A stretch of DNA of 64,000 bases from Nitrospina sp. (lineage in GTDB: Bacteria; Nitrospinota; Nitrospinia; Nitrospinales; VA-1): NCBI GenBank assembly GCA_018653085.1, contig JABIAY010000049.1, forward strand, positions 1 through 64,000, written 5' to 3'. Under the pieces are notes generated by a model that was not told the DNA's origin, searched no databases, and was given only the letters and a program-made list of their open reading frames with translations. Shown here piece after piece: positions 17,893 through 26,496 of the stretch. The translations under genes and the position numbers were made by a program. Position 1 is the first letter of the stretch. Each line of letters begins with the position of its first letter.

Positions 17893-19273
17893 ATAAAATG
17901 TAACGGCTCAGGTCTTCGTCTTGAATAATGTCTTTCAGTTTGTCGCGAATATATTCGGCATCGATAGTGATATCTGTATCTTCCAGATCCGGCGCATCAA
18001 AAGAGATGTCTTCGAGAAATTTTTCCATGATGGTTTGCAGTCGCCGGGCTCCAATATTTTCCATGCGTTGGTTGACCAGGGCGGACATTTCAGCAATCTC
18101 ATTAATGGCATCCTCCCTAAAAGTCAGGCTCACCTGCTCTGTTTTCAGCAGGGCGGTATATTGTTTGACCAGGGCGTTATCGGGCTCTGTGAGAATACGG
18201 ACGAAATCATCTTTGGTCAGAGAATCCAGTTCAACACGGATGGGGAAACGGCCCTGAAATTCCGGGATCAGGTCAGACGGCTTGGCGGAGTGAAAGGCTC
18301 CTGCCGCAATAAAAAGGATGTGATCGGTTTTTACGATGCCGTACTTGGTGTTGACCGATGAGCCTTCAACAATAGGCAAAAGGTCTCGTTGCACTCCTTC
18401 GCGAGAGACATCGGGGCCGCTGGTTCCACCTGACTGACGACCGATAATTTTATCTACTTCATCAATGAAAATGATGCCGTTTTGTTCGACACGCTTCAGA
18501 GTCTCCTCCATTATCCGGTCCTGGTCGAGTAACGTTTCCGCTTCTTCCTGACAAAGAACCTTGAAGGCCTCCGGAACTTTCAGTTTTTTGCTTTTGGTTT
18601 TTTGTGGCATGAAAGAGCCGAGCATATCCTTGATGTTGTTGCCCATCTCCTCCATTCCTGCTCCGCCGGAGCTCAGGTCAACAATTGAGGGCATTTTTTC
18701 CCGTACCTGGATATCCACTTCGCGGTCATCAAGCTTGCCTTCCTTTAACATCTGGGCAAACATTTCGCGGGTATGCTGAGTATCGCTTGAGTCGGGTTTC
18801 CCCGGCGTGCCTAGAAGCAAATCCAGAATCTTTTCTTTGGCCTGTTCACGAGCCTGTACGCGAACGCCGGCCTCCATTTCTTCTTTAACCATACTTTTCG
18901 ACAATTCCACTAAATCGCGGATCATGGACTCCACATCGCGCCCGACATAGCCCACTTCCGTGTATTTGGAAGCCTCAACTTTGATGAAAGGGGACTTGGC
19001 AAGTTTAGCCAGCCGACGGGCGATTTCTGTTTTACCCACTCCTGTCGGGCCAATCATAAGAATATTTTTAGGTCCCACTTCATCACGAAGGGAGTCTGGA
19101 AGTTGCTGTCGACGCCAGCGATTGCGAAGAGCAATCCCTACCGCCCGCTTGGCTTTGGTTTGCCCAACGATAAATTTGTCCAACTCCGCTACAATTTGTT
19201 TTGGAGTCAAGGACGCCATGAAAGTATCCGTGGAATCCGGGGTGTCGAGCTGGGTTAATACTGATTCATTCAT
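17891..19273 (-). CDS. hslU: ATP-dependent protease ATPase subunit HslU
   Basis: 460 residues, an AAA+ unfoldase that feeds substrates to HslV. Walker A is [15 protein letters not shown], Walker [11 protein letters not shown], sensor 2 region [11 protein letters not shown], pore motif [13 protein letters not shown]. The C-terminal hydrophobic tail RYIL, needed to activate HslV, is present. It starts 3 bp after hslV, with GAGGAATTG inside the hslV end as ribosome site. The I-domain (residues about 110-235) is of ordinary size. Confidence 0.97.
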   Translation of the reverse strand: MNESVLTQLDTPDSTDTFMASLTPKQIVAELDKFIVGQTKAKRAVGIALRNRWRRQQLPDSLRDEVGPKNILMIGPTGVGKTEIARRLAKLAKSPFIKVEASKYTEVGYVGRDVESMIRDLVELSKSMVKEEMEAGVRVQAREQAKEKILDLLLGTPGKPDSSDTQHTREMFAQMLKEGKLDDREVDIQVREKMPSIVDLSSGGAGMEEMGNNIKDMLGSFMPQKTKSKKLKVPEAFKVLCQEEAETLLDQDRIMEETLKRVEQNGIIFIDEVDKIIGRQSGGTSGPDVSREGVQRDLLPIVEGSSVNTKYGIVKTDHILFIAAGAFHSAKPSDLIPEFQGRFPIRVELDSLTKDDFVRILTEPDNALVKQYTALLKTEQVSLTFREDAINEIAEMSALVNQRMENIGARRLQTIMEKFLEDISFDAPDLEDTDITIDAEYIRDKLKDIIQDEDLSRYIL

Positions 19274-19276
19274 GAA

Positions 19277-19804
19277 CTACAATTCCTCAATCGTTACATT
19301 GGAGTTGGTATAAATACAGATCGATTCGGTGATCTTCATGGCTTCTTCCACGATTTCCCGTGCCGAAAGATTGCTGTGCTGGACCAGCGCTTTGGCGGCG
19401 GCGGAAGCGAACATGCCTCCGGAACCGATAGCCAGAATGCCGTCATCGGGTTCGATCACATCTCCCGTGCCGGAAAGCAGGAGGGAGTGTTCCTTATCGA
19501 CCACAATCAGCATGGCCTCCAGCCGCCGCAACATTTTATCGGTGCGCCAGTCTTTAGCCAGTTCAACCGCTGAGCGGGGCAGGTTGCCTTGGAATTTTTC
19601 AAGCTTTTCTTCAAAGCGGGCAAACAGGGCAAACGCGTCTGCCGTGGAGCCAGCGAACCCCCCGACTACCTTGTCGTGGTGCATGCGCCGGACCTTGCTG
19701 GCGGAATGTTTCATAACTGTGTTGCCCAGAGTGACTTGCCCGTCACCGCCTATGACGACCTGACCCTTGTGCCGGACAGCGAGTATTGTGGTTGCTTGCA
19801 TCAT
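19277..19804 (-). CDS. hslV: ATP-dependent protease peptidase subunit HslV
   Basis: 175 residues, N-terminal-nucleophile peptidase of the HslUV proteasome-like complex. The conserved [20 protein letters not shown] follows a four-residue leader (MMQA), so the leader must be removed to expose Thr. [14 protein letters not shown] and the [14 protein letters not shown] motif are intact. ATG at 19804 or 19801. It is the first gene of a close-packed pair with hslU and lies 143 bp after xerC. Confidence 0.97.
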   Translation of the reverse strand: MMQATTILAVRHKGQVVIGGDGQVTLGNTVMKHSASKVRRMHHDKVVGGFAGSTADAFALFARFEEKLEKFQGNLPRSAVELAKDWRTDKMLRRLEAMLIVVDKEHSLLLSGTGDVIEPDDGILAIGSGGMFASAAAKALVQHSNLSAREIVEEAMKITESICIYTNSNVTIEEL

Positions 19805-19947
19805 ATTGAGTATTGTACTGGAAGAGAATTAAAAGGGAAACCGGATTAAAGGCATCCATGAAAATTGTTTTTGGCCATGAGCAGGTCCTAAATAAGGGCC
19901 TGCGAGTTGCCGTAGAGAAAATCACCAACTAATAGAGATATCTGAAA

Positions 19948-20871
19948 TTATTTCATTGCGGGTTTTTCTTTGGCGCGAGGGTGTGCCTTGTCATAAGTTT
20001 CGGACAATCGATCGAGTGTCAGATGGGTGTATTTCTGCGTGGTCGAAAGGCTGGAATGCCCTAGCAGTTCTTGAATAGAGCGCAAATCCGCTCCTCCTTC
20101 CAAAAGATGGGTGGCAAAGGAATGCCGGATCGAATGCGGAGAAACCCCGCCCGGGAAATTCCCCCGCTTGATATATTTTTCCACAACTTTCCGCACTCCC
20201 CGTGTGGAGATTCCAGTTCCGCGATGATTCAGGAACAATTGGTCCGTGTCAGAGCCCACCCCCCGGACTTTATCCATCCTGATATTAAGATACATTTTCA
20301 GAGCCTCGACACAATGGCGACCCACAGGCAGAAGACGCTCCTTTCCGCCTTTTCCCAGCACTTTGACCATGCGGGAATCAAGGTTGATGTCCTCCAGAGC
20401 CAGCGCAACCAGTTCACTGATACGCAGTCCACAGCTGTAAAACAGCTCCAGCAGAGCCCGATCGCGGACGGGCAGGAACCCCTCACCCTGAGGCAATTCC
20501 AAAAGGCGGAACATTTCATCAACGGAAAAATATGCAGGAAGTTTGTTTTGTGTTCGGGGTGCGGGAACAGTTTTGGCAACATTGGTTTTTAGAAACCCCT
20601 CCCGACACAGGAAGCGAAAAAATGAACTCAATGTTGAAAGTTTGCGCCGCATGGAGGCACTCGAAAAATTCTTCTCGTAGAGATAGCCCATGAACGAGCG
20701 CACCGCCAATCGGTCTATTTTCTCCAGTTGAATGGATTCGCCGGCGTGACCGGAATGGGTCAAAAAATCCTGGAACTGGGCGATATCATTGAGATAACTG
20801 TCCAGCGTATGTTGAGAAGCATTTTTCTCAACGAGCAGGTAATTTTTGAACTCCTGTATGGCCTTTTCCAT
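19948..20871 (-). CDS. xerC: Tyrosine recombinase XerC/XerD
   Basis: 307 residues. The SAM-like N-terminal core-binding domain (ASQHTLDSYLNDIAQF) precedes the catalytic domain with Arg in YSCGLRISELVAL, HSIRHSFATHLLEGG (His-x-x-Arg), LGHSS and the nucleophile in TTQKYTH. It resolves chromosome dimers at dif with its partner Xer protein. The position before hslVU matches the xerC-hslV-hslU order known from other bacteria, which favours XerC over XerD. Confidence 0.9.
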   Translation of the reverse strand: MEKAIQEFKNYLLVEKNASQHTLDSYLNDIAQFQDFLTHSGHAGESIQLEKIDRLAVRSFMGYLYEKNFSSASMRRKLSTLSSFFRFLCREGFLKTNVAKTVPAPRTQNKLPAYFSVDEMFRLLELPQGEGFLPVRDRALLELFYSCGLRISELVALALEDINLDSRMVKVLGKGGKERLLPVGRHCVEALKMYLNIRMDKVRGVGSDTDQLFLNHRGTGISTRGVRKVVEKYIKRGNFPGGVSPHSIRHSFATHLLEGGADLRSIQELLGHSSLSTTQKYTHLTLDRLSETYDKAHPRAKEKPAMK

Positions 20872-21058
20872 GCTATAACCCTTTATTTATCAATGATGTC
20901 AAGATACCTAACCGTGAGGGGGAAGTCAAGGTGCTCTGAAAGCCCTGTTCAATCAAAATAGAAATATCAGGTTTTGATTGTTGTTTGGAATATTTGATAC
21001 ATTATTGAGGTTGAAGCATCTAATCTAACAGGTTTTGAAATTTCCAGGAAGGCTAACA

Positions 21059-21607
21059 ATGACCGATTCAACAAATCCGGAATTTGAAAGAGAACAGGCC
21101 GGTAAAGGATTCCGCACGGTGTCCGAAATTCGCCAGAAGCTGGATATTCTCGCAGAACATGTGGAGTCCCGAAAAGAGGCATTGGAAGAAGAAATTCAGG
21201 AGCACCTGCACGAGTCTCTGGCCAATGCGCGGGACTCGATAGAACGGATCGAAGAAAATATTGCGCCAAAAGTAGAAAAAGCCATTCGCACGAAGATGGA
21301 AGAAATTGACCGCAAGATGGTGCGTATGAATGAAGAAGGACTTGAGGCGGTGCGGGAAGAACTGGTGAAAGCCACCCCGGAACTCACAAAAAAAATACTG
21401 GAAGATCTCGACAAGCTGGTAGCGGAAAACACCCGCTTTGTGAAAATGGAAATTTTGCAAGAGGTCAAGGAAGAACTCAATAAATCGATTCAGTCGGCAA
21501 TTGTGCCCGTCAACGATAAGCTGGAAAAGGCCGCATCGAAAACCTTGGCTATTTCTATCCTGTCAGGGGTGGCTTTATTGGGGATGATTTGGCTTGCTAT
21601 CAAGTAA
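21059..21607 (+). CDS. Coiled-coil protein with C-terminal membrane anchor
   Basis: 182 residues from ATG 21059, preceded by AGGAAGG. Almost entirely helical and highly charged from residue 20 to 155 (KEALEEEIQEHLHESL, EELVKATPELTKKILEDLDK), then one hydrophobic helix TLAISILSGVALLGMIWLAI at the extreme C-terminus. The layout is a tail-anchored coiled coil facing the cytoplasm. No family recognised. Its last bases overlap the 3' end of the convergent small membrane gene. A possible promoter TTGATT-N18-TACATT is at 20974-21003. Confidence 0.75.
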   Translation: MTDSTNPEFEREQAGKGFRTVSEIRQKLDILAEHVESRKEALEEEIQEHLHESLANARDSIERIEENIAPKVEKAIRTKMEEIDRKMVRMNEEGLEAVREELVKATPELTKKILEDLDKLVAENTRFVKMEILQEVKEELNKSIQSAIVPVNDKLEKAASKTLAISILSGVALLGMIWLAIK

Positions 21608-21767
21608 CCAGCCAGAACAGAAAAAAGAAAAGAAGGCTGGAAAGAATCACCTGCCAGACGAAGCTGAATCCCGGCCCGGTAAAGAGGATCAATACGGAAC
21701 TGGCGCAGAGGATGAGGAACGCCAGAATGTGCCGGGTGCGCTTTTTTAGGATCGGTTCCGGTTCCAT
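21600..21767 (-). CDS. Small two-helix membrane protein, 55 aa
   Basis: The minus strand encodes MEPEPILKKRTRHILAFLIL, then CASSVLILFTGPG, then FSFVWQVILSSLLFFLFWLVT, ending in TGA. Two hydrophobic segments sit behind a basic N-terminus (KKRTRH), giving an N-in hairpin topology. The ATG lies five bases after the TAA of the 166-aa gene, so the two are likely translationally coupled. The sequence is short and unfamiliar. The alternative that it is chance coding is less likely given the start position and clean amphipathic layout. Confidence 0.6.
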   Translation of the reverse strand: MEPEPILKKRTRHILAFLILCASSVLILFTGPGFSFVWQVILSSLLFFFLFWLVT

Positions 21768-21773
21768 AAATTT

Positions 21774-22274
21774 TTAACCGTCTTTTTCCAGCAGAAGCAG
21801 TTTCTTGATATCTTCAAGAGCCAGAACTTCTTCCGCTTCCAATAACAGGTCATCGGCTGAAAACTCGTTTTCCATGTCTTCTGTTTCCGGGGAGTCAGGG
21901 CGAATGCCGAGGCTGGGCGAAGAGTCCAGATAGTTTTTGATGTCCTCCTGACTGAACGTGCTGAGGATGGCCCTCGCGAAATCAACCAGAAGCGACTCCA
22001 GATATTTGACTTCTTCTAAAGGTGCGCTGTAATGTTCCTGAACCGTCAGGGCATAGCTCATCTTCAACGCGCGCCCACCCTGGTTCAGGGGATGCTCTTC
22101 CGACATGTCATTGCGGGGATACAGAAATTGAAGTTTTTGCCTGGCTTTCCTGAGCAAGCTGAAATTCAACCCGAACTTTTCTCCTATTAGAAAAGAAAGG
22201 CCCGCATGGGTTCCCTCATGCTCGGTAAGCCGTAATGCTTCCTCGCAATATTCCTGTACCTGTTCGATTTTCAT
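21774..22274 (-). CDS. Hypothetical protein, 166 aa
   Basis: A soluble, mostly helical acidic protein (MKIEQVQEYCEEALRLTEHE...). The middle contains a well-ordered QEHYSAPLEEVKYLESLLVDFARAIL and the C-terminus is very acidic (PETEDMENEF; LLLEAEEVLALEDIKKLLLL). No catalytic motif or known family is evident. It is likely the first gene of a two-gene unit with the 55-aa membrane protein. The ATG follows GAACAGGTAC, a weak ribosome site. Confidence 0.65.
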   Translation of the reverse strand: MKIEQVQEYCEEALRLTEHEGTHAGLSFLIGEKFGLNFSLLRKARQKLQFLYPRNDMSEEHPLNQGGRALKMSYALTVQEHYSAPLEEVKYLESLLVDFARAILSTFSQEDIKNYLDSSPSLGIRPDSPETEDMENEFSADDLLLEAEEVLALEDIKKLLLLEKDG

Positions 22275-22355
22275 TTGCTTATTATTCTTGTAATAAGGCT
22301 AGAAGTAAACCCTTTAATCCCACAAGTGGGTTTTCCCTCTGAGTTGTTTTATTGT

Positions 22356-22931
22356 CTATGGATTATACAATTTGGCGCAAAGGTAAGCAAAGAGCCGGGT
22401 CGCTGAATGAAGGAGGGGTTCATTTCCCCTGACTGGCCGCACGTGGATGAAGTGCATGCCTGCGTCGATTGCTCCCCCATCGGTTACATAATTGTCTCCA
22501 ATCATGCAGACTTTCGCCGGGTCCTGCAATTGCAGGAAGTCGGTCATGGCGACTTGGAATCCACGTGGGTCGGGTTTGGCGGGGACGTTGCTGACAACTT
22601 TTACTCCCATTTCCTGGAATGGTTGAAACCGGTCTTCCCAGGCATTGGTATAAATGGCTATTTTAAATCCTTTCTCCAGCATGGCGCGAACATGGTCTAT
22701 CACCGGAGGACTATATTCTCTGGCATGATGAGGGCCAAGGGTGCCATCGGCATCGAGAAGGATCCCCTCAACGCCCTTTGCGAGGAGTTGGTCGATGGGA
22801 ACTTCCTCAAACCGTTTTACCTGCATGAAAGTGTTCAGCCGGGAAGGGTAAAAGGGCAGGGCAATGAACCGGGAGGCCTTGGCCCAGGTGAGGCCTTCCC
22901 TGCTGGGGGTAGCATTGTTTATATTTGGCAT
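22356..22931 (-). CDS. YqeG-like HAD-superfamily phosphatase
   Basis: 191 residues from ATG 22931 (a GTG at 22949 would add six). HAD motif I is GILLDADGTLGP, motif II IAIYTNAWED, motif III lysine PAKPDPRGF, and motif IV CMIGDNYVTDGGAIDAG. The short cap-less layout matches the YqeG/HAD-IIIA group, whose members act on phosphatidylglycerophosphate or are uncharacterised. An N-terminal extension of about 30 residues (REGLTWAKASRFIALPFYPS) may sit on a membrane. A MITE-like element ends only 20 bp upstream and may carry or disrupt the promoter. Confidence 0.8.
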   Translation of the reverse strand: MPNINNATPSREGLTWAKASRFIALPFYPSRLNTFMQVKRFEEVPIDQLLAKGVEGILLDADGTLGPHHAREYSPPVIDHVRAMLEKGFKIAIYTNAWEDRFQPFQEMGVKVVSNVPAKPDPRGFQVAMTDFLQLQDPAKVCMIGDNYVTDGGAIDAGMHFIHVRPVRGNEPLLHSATRLFAYLCAKLYNP

Positions 22932-22951
22932 ACGACTGTTAGTGTCCACTA

Positions 22952-23131
22952 GCAGGTTGCTGAAAAACTCTCTTGCTTGTCATTCTTGAGCGTGTGATAT
23001 TTAGCCATTGTTCTCATGCCCGGACGGGTAAAGCGAAGAATCTCACCCATCGTTTTACAAGGAACTTCGAGATCCTTCGTCGCCTTCGGCTCCTCGAGGA
23101 TGACGATTCCCGGAGTTTTTCAGCAACCTGC
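22952..23131. mobile_element. MITE-like element with perfect 19-bp terminal inverted repeats
   Basis: GCAGGTTGCTGAAAAACTC at 22952-22970 and its exact reverse complement at 23113-23131 bound about 180 bp with no reading frame. The interior includes TCATGCCCGGACGGGTAAAG and the self-complementary GAGATCCTTCGTCGCCTTCGGCTCCTCG region typical of non-autonomous bacterial repeats. It carries no transposase. Flanking target duplications are not obvious (CACTA left, CAGGC right). Confidence 0.85.
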
Positions 23132-23169
23132 CAGGCGTGAGGGCAACTTGACTAAGAGCTTGATTGAGC

Positions 23170-23222
23170 CTAGATAACTCTTTTCTAGGGTTGTTTGCTG
23201 AGTCCAGCGTCACGCTGGTTAC
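23170..23222. repeat. Interspersed repeat overlapping the HDOD gene stop
   Basis: CTAGATAACTCTTTTCTAGG is followed by TTGCTGAGTCCAGCGTCACG CTGG. CCAGCGT/ACGCTGG is a perfect palindrome placed directly after the HDOD gene stop on the minus strand. The same GAGTCCAGCG(T/C)(C/T)ACGCTGG occurs at 14228 and 25580. Confidence 0.7.
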
Positions 23223-24079
23223 TCAAGAACCGATTCTGCGGCGAGAACACCGATCTGGGCCCAGTCTACCAGTTCGTCCATTTCTTCCCTGGACATTTTC
23301 AGGGCTTCCAGGTAACTCTCATCGGCGGCCTGGTGCAGTCCGGTTTCAAAAGGATGGTCCAAACCATATCTGTTCGCGATCCTATTTGCAGTGCTGATGA
23401 CGCGAGCCAGGTTCGGCGTTTGATCTTTTTCCAGACCGGGGCCGCCATGAGCCTCTGTGGCTTCAACAACTTTCGGCGAAACCGGCCACCATTCTTTCAG
23501 ATAAGCCGCGCCTACTTCTGAATGGCTTATACCAAAAAAGTTTTTTTCTAACATTTCCAAAGGTTGATCGGGATCATTAAAATCGGTGGTTGCCAGAAAC
23601 TGATCGAATTGTTCAGGGACAAGATAATCATAAACCAGCAAACCGATATCATGAACCAGACCCGCCAAATAGCAGGAGTCCAGCTCTTCTTTATCTGTTA
23701 AGACTTTGCTTCCCAGTTCACGGGACAGGATGGCAACGGCCAGGCCGTGTTTCCAGTATCGGGTTTTCCCAAATGTTTGCGGAACCTTAATGCTATTGGG
23801 AAGTTCCAACGTATAGCATAGTTCCAGCACCGCCCCGACTCCCAGTCGGACAACGGCATCTTCAATATTTTGTGCCACGTCACGTCCTCCACCGAACAGG
23901 ACGCTGTTGGCCATGGTAATTACTCTTGAAGATAAAACAGGGTCAGAAGCAATGAGTCGACGAACATCTTCTACATTGCAATCGGGATCGTTCATCAGCT
24001 TCTGCAATGCGATGAGCACATCGGGAAGAGGAGGCAGATACCCGCTCACCTTTAGTTTTTCGAGAATAAGTTCTCTCAT
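23219..24079 (-). CDS. HDOD-domain signalling protein
   Basis: 286 residues. The HDOD domain covers almost the whole chain: LPPLPDVLIALQKLMNDPDC, ASDPVLSSRVITMANSV, AVVRLGVGAVLEL, AGLVHDIGLLVYDYL. HDOD proteins are HD-GYP relatives without a fixed enzymatic role and often bridge signalling systems. Here the HD pair (LVHDIG) is retained, but the first His of a full HD phosphohydrolase set is not evident, so hydrolase activity is doubtful. No GGDEF, EAL or receiver domain is attached. It stands alone between repeats. Confidence 0.85.
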   Translation of the reverse strand: MRELILEKLKVSGYLPPLPDVLIALQKLMNDPDCNVEDVRRLIASDPVLSSRVITMANSVLFGGGRDVAQNIEDAVVRLGVGAVLELCYTLELPNSIKVPQTFGKTRYWKHGLAVAILSRELGSKVLTDKEELDSCYLAGLVHDIGLLVYDYLVPEQFDQFLATTDFNDPDQPLEMLEKNFFGISHSEVGAAYLKEWWPVSPKVVEATEAHGGPGLEKDQTPNLARVISTANRIANRYGLDHPFETGLHQAADESYLEALKMSREEMDELVDWAQIGVLAAESVLE

Positions 24080-24200
24080 GGCAAGTCGCTCAAAAATATA
24101 ATGTTTTGCAACGAAGCAGGGGATTAAAGCTACGGTGCCAAGGTAATTCTTTTTTTAGAGTAAAGCTATTATTAATTCGGCTCTCAGATTTTGTGGAGCG

Positions 24201-24228
24201 AACCGGGTCAATATTAGTTGACCCGGTT
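24201..24228 (-). terminator. Hairpin downstream of the DUF2231 gene
   Basis: AACCGGGTCA-ATATTAGT-TGACCCGGTT is a perfect 10-bp stem 15 bp after the stop codon of the minus-strand DUF2231 gene. There is only a mixed CTTCT-type tail on the plus strand and no T-tract on the minus strand, so efficiency is uncertain. Confidence 0.5.
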
Positions 24229-24242
24229 CTTCTGCTGTTTGG

Positions 24243-24773
24243 CTAGTGGTCATCACCATCATCTTCACTATCGTCATCATGCTCTATCTGAAAGTTTCCT
24301 GGCTCAACCATGGCCTGCCGATCCGCAGGCAGGTGCGCGTTGGCGGCTCCATACTGGTACACCAGTTCTCCGCCAGTGTGGCCCGTATCCACCAGTGGGA
24401 TAAGAGCGACCAGGCTCAACACTGCCAGCCCCAAACGCAGGGCGTGCGAGTTTTTCTTCACCATTCCGGCAAGTGAAACCAGAAACAAAGTGCCTGCCAC
24501 CCAGGGGATCATTTCCCCGGCTTCTTCATGTTCTTCAATCACCCTTTCGGAGACGATTTCTTCCACCTTATCTTCGTCTTTTTCGCCGACTTCCACTGCA
24601 ACGATGGCCGAGGCTCCATAAGCCAGAGCCATAACGGTCACAAGTACCCAGACTTTTTGTTGCAGAAATTCCTTTTTAATGGCCCACCAAAGCATTAACG
24701 CTAAAAAGGGAAGCAATGAACCCAAAACGATGGGGAAATGAACCACAACGGGATGCAACGGTAAATCAAACAT
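24243..24773 (-). CDS. DUF2231 membrane protein with acidic His tail
   Basis: 176 residues with about five hydrophobic helices. DUF2231 hallmarks are LHPVVVHFPIVLGSLLPF at the N-terminus and DTGHTGGELVYQYG near the end; the histidines suggest heme or metal binding, as proposed for this family. The periplasmic loop is highly charged (EVGEKDEDKVEEIVSERVIE). A tail HDDDSEDDGDDH could bind metal ions. The last codons, CAC TAG, fit the stop-codon repeat pattern seen elsewhere. It is divergent from a membrane-anchored LuxR-type regulator 132 bp away, which may control it. Confidence 0.8.
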   Translation of the reverse strand: MFDLPLHPVVVHFPIVLGSLLPFLALMLWWAIKKEFLQQKVWVLVTVMALAYGASAIVAVEVGEKDEDKVEEIVSERVIEEHEEAGEMIPWVAGTLFLVSLAGMVKKNSHALRLGLAVLSLVALIPLVDTGHTGGELVYQYGAANAHLPADRQAMVEPGNFQIEHDDDSEDDGDDH

Positions 24774-24905
24774 GATAACCTCCTGAGAAAAGTTTCATAA
24801 ACCTCTTTGCAACTAATTTTCGTCAGGAAGCAGGAAATATCCATCCGCACTATGGGGTATAAAAATTATGAATAAATTCAATCGCTTACAGGGGATATAA
24901 GCCAA

Positions 24906-25418
24906 ATGACGGACATCCGGGAAGCCAACCCCATGGTTCTGGTGTTGTCGGGAACCTTTGTGGTGCTGGTCGGACTCGACCTCGTCAGCGATTATTTGGA
25001 GGGAGGTACCGGCACTCACCTGATTTTGGAAGGACTCTTGCTGGCTCTCAGTGGCGCGGTGTTTGGTGGGGGAGTCAGGCAGTTGCTTCAGGCCCGGCAG
25101 AAAATCGAATCGTTAAAAAGCGATGTGGAAAAACTGAATGAAGAAAAAGAAAAATGGAAGGGCGAGACGCATCAACTGCTGGCAGGTTTATCGGTCAAGA
25201 TCGAAAATCAGTTTGCCTATTGGAAATTGACCCCGGCTGAAACGGAGGTGGGGTTTCTTCTGCTCAAGGGTTTTTCGCTCAAAGAGATTGCTGATACCCG
25301 CAGTACAAAACTGAAAACCGTGCAACAGCAGTCGCAATCCATTTATCAGAAAACCAGCCTGGCCAGCCGCTCCGAATTGGCGGCATTTTTCCTCGAAGAC
25401 CTGCTCCCTCCAGCATAA
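24906..25418 (+). CDS. Membrane-anchored LuxR-type HTH regulator
   Basis: 170 residues. Two hydrophobic segments at the N-terminus (MVLVLSGTFVVLVGLDLVSD; LILEGLLLALSGAVFGGGV) lead into a coiled coil (RQKIESLKSDVEKLNEEKEK) and then a C-terminal LuxR/GerE helix-turn-helix (LTPAETEVGFLLLKGFSLKE; SIYQKTSLASRSELAAFFLE). This is an HTH directly tied to the membrane by a helical stalk without a receiver domain. Known family logic suggests it senses a membrane or periplasmic state. The divergent DUF2231 gene is the obvious candidate target. ATG 24906 follows AGGGGATATAAGCCAA. Confidence 0.8.
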   Translation: MTDIREANPMVLVLSGTFVVLVGLDLVSDYLEGGTGTHLILEGLLLALSGAVFGGGVRQLLQARQKIESLKSDVEKLNEEKEKWKGETHQLLAGLSVKIENQFAYWKLTPAETEVGFLLLKGFSLKEIADTRSTKLKTVQQQSQSIYQKTSLASRSELAAFFLEDLLPPA

Positions 25419-25494
25419 CTCGTTGGACGCAGGGGATAATATCTTATTCAGCCGAGTTAACCTGCTATTCGCTCATCAACCCTATTGCTAATTT

Positions 25495-25606
25495 CCCCCG
25501 GGCGTGGCCACTAGCCGTGGTGGCAACATGCAATGGCCCGTAAAGCCGAGAACACGATTGCTAGCCAGTAAAAGCTATTGCTTGCTGAGTCCAGCGTTAC
25601 GCTGGG
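25495..25606. repeat. Composite interspersed repeat entering the lipoprotein gene
   Basis: GGGCGTGGCCACTAGCCGTGG, then TAAAGCCGAGAACACGATTG, then CTAGCCAGTAAAAGCTATTGC, then TGAGTCCAGCGTTACGCTGG. These are the same modules as 14228-14316 in a different order. The right end lies inside the coding region of the minus-strand lipoprotein, giving its last residues. Confidence 0.8.
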
Positions 25607-25973
25607 CATATTTATAGCCGCAGTCTTTTTGGTTGGAAATTGTAACCATGCCATCGTGCCTGTTTTTCAAGGCTTCGGTTTCGGCTATATCTGCCATATG
25701 GGAATCAGATACCGTCAAAATGGCATTCAATATCAGGAGAGGGGGAAAAGCAAACCGGGCGGCCCCAAGAGCCAAATCTCGCAGGTTCTTCAAGGTGTGA
25801 TCGGTTTCTTCCAAAGTTTCTATTTTTACTTGAGCCAGCTTCAGTTCTTTTTCAAGCGCCAAACAGGAGGCCTGACTATCTTCAGACTGGGCAACATAAA
25901 CTTTTCCCGCGGCGCAACCTGAAAACAGAAAACATGAAACACTAAAAGCAAACAAACGCAACCAACTCTTCAT
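25575..25973 (-). CDS. Small lipoprotein, C-terminus encoded by a repeat
   Basis: 132 residues. A lipoprotein signal (WLRLFAFSVSCFLFSGC) gives a lipidated Cys, followed by a helical region (LALEKELKLAQVKIETLEET) and one hydrophobic stretch (LGAARFAFPPLLILNAILTV). No family recognised. The last nine residues (QRNAGLSKQ) are read from CAGCGTAACGCTGGACTCAG, the palindromic module of the interspersed repeat, so the original C-terminus was probably replaced by repeat sequence. Conserved function is uncertain. Confidence 0.7.
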   Translation of the reverse strand: MKSWLRLFAFSVSCFLFSGCAAGKVYVAQSEDSQASCLALEKELKLAQVKIETLEETDHTLKNLRDLALGAARFAFPPLLILNAILTVSDSHMADIAETEALKNRHDGMVTISNQKDCGYKYAQRNAGLSKQ

Positions 25974-26496
25974 CCTCTACTCCAAACTAACTGATGTCGA
26001 TAAATTTTTTTAAAGAAGTTGCCCTGAGAAGCAAACCATTAAACTTTAGGATTGTGATTTAGGGCCCAAAAAACAAAGAGGAGTGAAAATAACGGGGGGT
26101 AACAAGGGGTATTTAAATAACTGATCCTGCTAACAGATATAACGCATTTCCCCTGAATTAGGAACTAAATTCTACAAAAATGGAGAAAAACCTTCTTTAA
26201 TCCCGATATTTTAAACTTTTTTGTTAAGTTTTGTCGAATATTTTCCGTATTTCATGCTAGACTGATCAAGTAAAACAGGGTTGTTTGTTTGCAGTGTAGG
26301 TTGATTCCTTCTATTTTCTAGCCTAGAGCGAAGGTGTAAAAACGATTTAGTTTAGTAGACTAAAGGAAGTTTGGTTTTTTCTCGAAGTGGTTTTCTGAAA
26401 GTCCTTGCATCAATCCAACCCCATTAAAAAAACAGGGAAGACATTATCCAGCTTTTCTGGAAGTGTGTTCCCCTAGATTGCAGGAGAGTATTTATC
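25974..26496 (+). promoter_or_regulatory. Long non-coding leader and promoter region of the cold-shock gene
   Basis: No gene is visible. The part from 26221 is AT-rich (TTGTTAAGTTTTGTCGAATA...ATGCTAGACTGATC), giving possible -35/-10 elements around 26231 and 26258, though spacing is imperfect. That would leave an untranslated leader of about 220 nt before the csp ATG. Long leaders that change fold with temperature are a known feature of cspA-type mRNAs. AGGAGAG lies nine bases before the start. Confidence 0.4.

Noticed and set aside
19858-19932. 24-codon plus-strand frame MKIVFGHEQVLNKGL
   Set aside because: Too short, no ribosome site; overlaps a hairpin in the xerC-hslV gap. Possibly a gene remnant but not supported.
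21589-21777. 62-residue plus-strand frame after the coiled-coil gene
   Set aside because: Overlaps the end of the coiled-coil gene in another frame, and the minus-strand membrane gene explains the same bases better.
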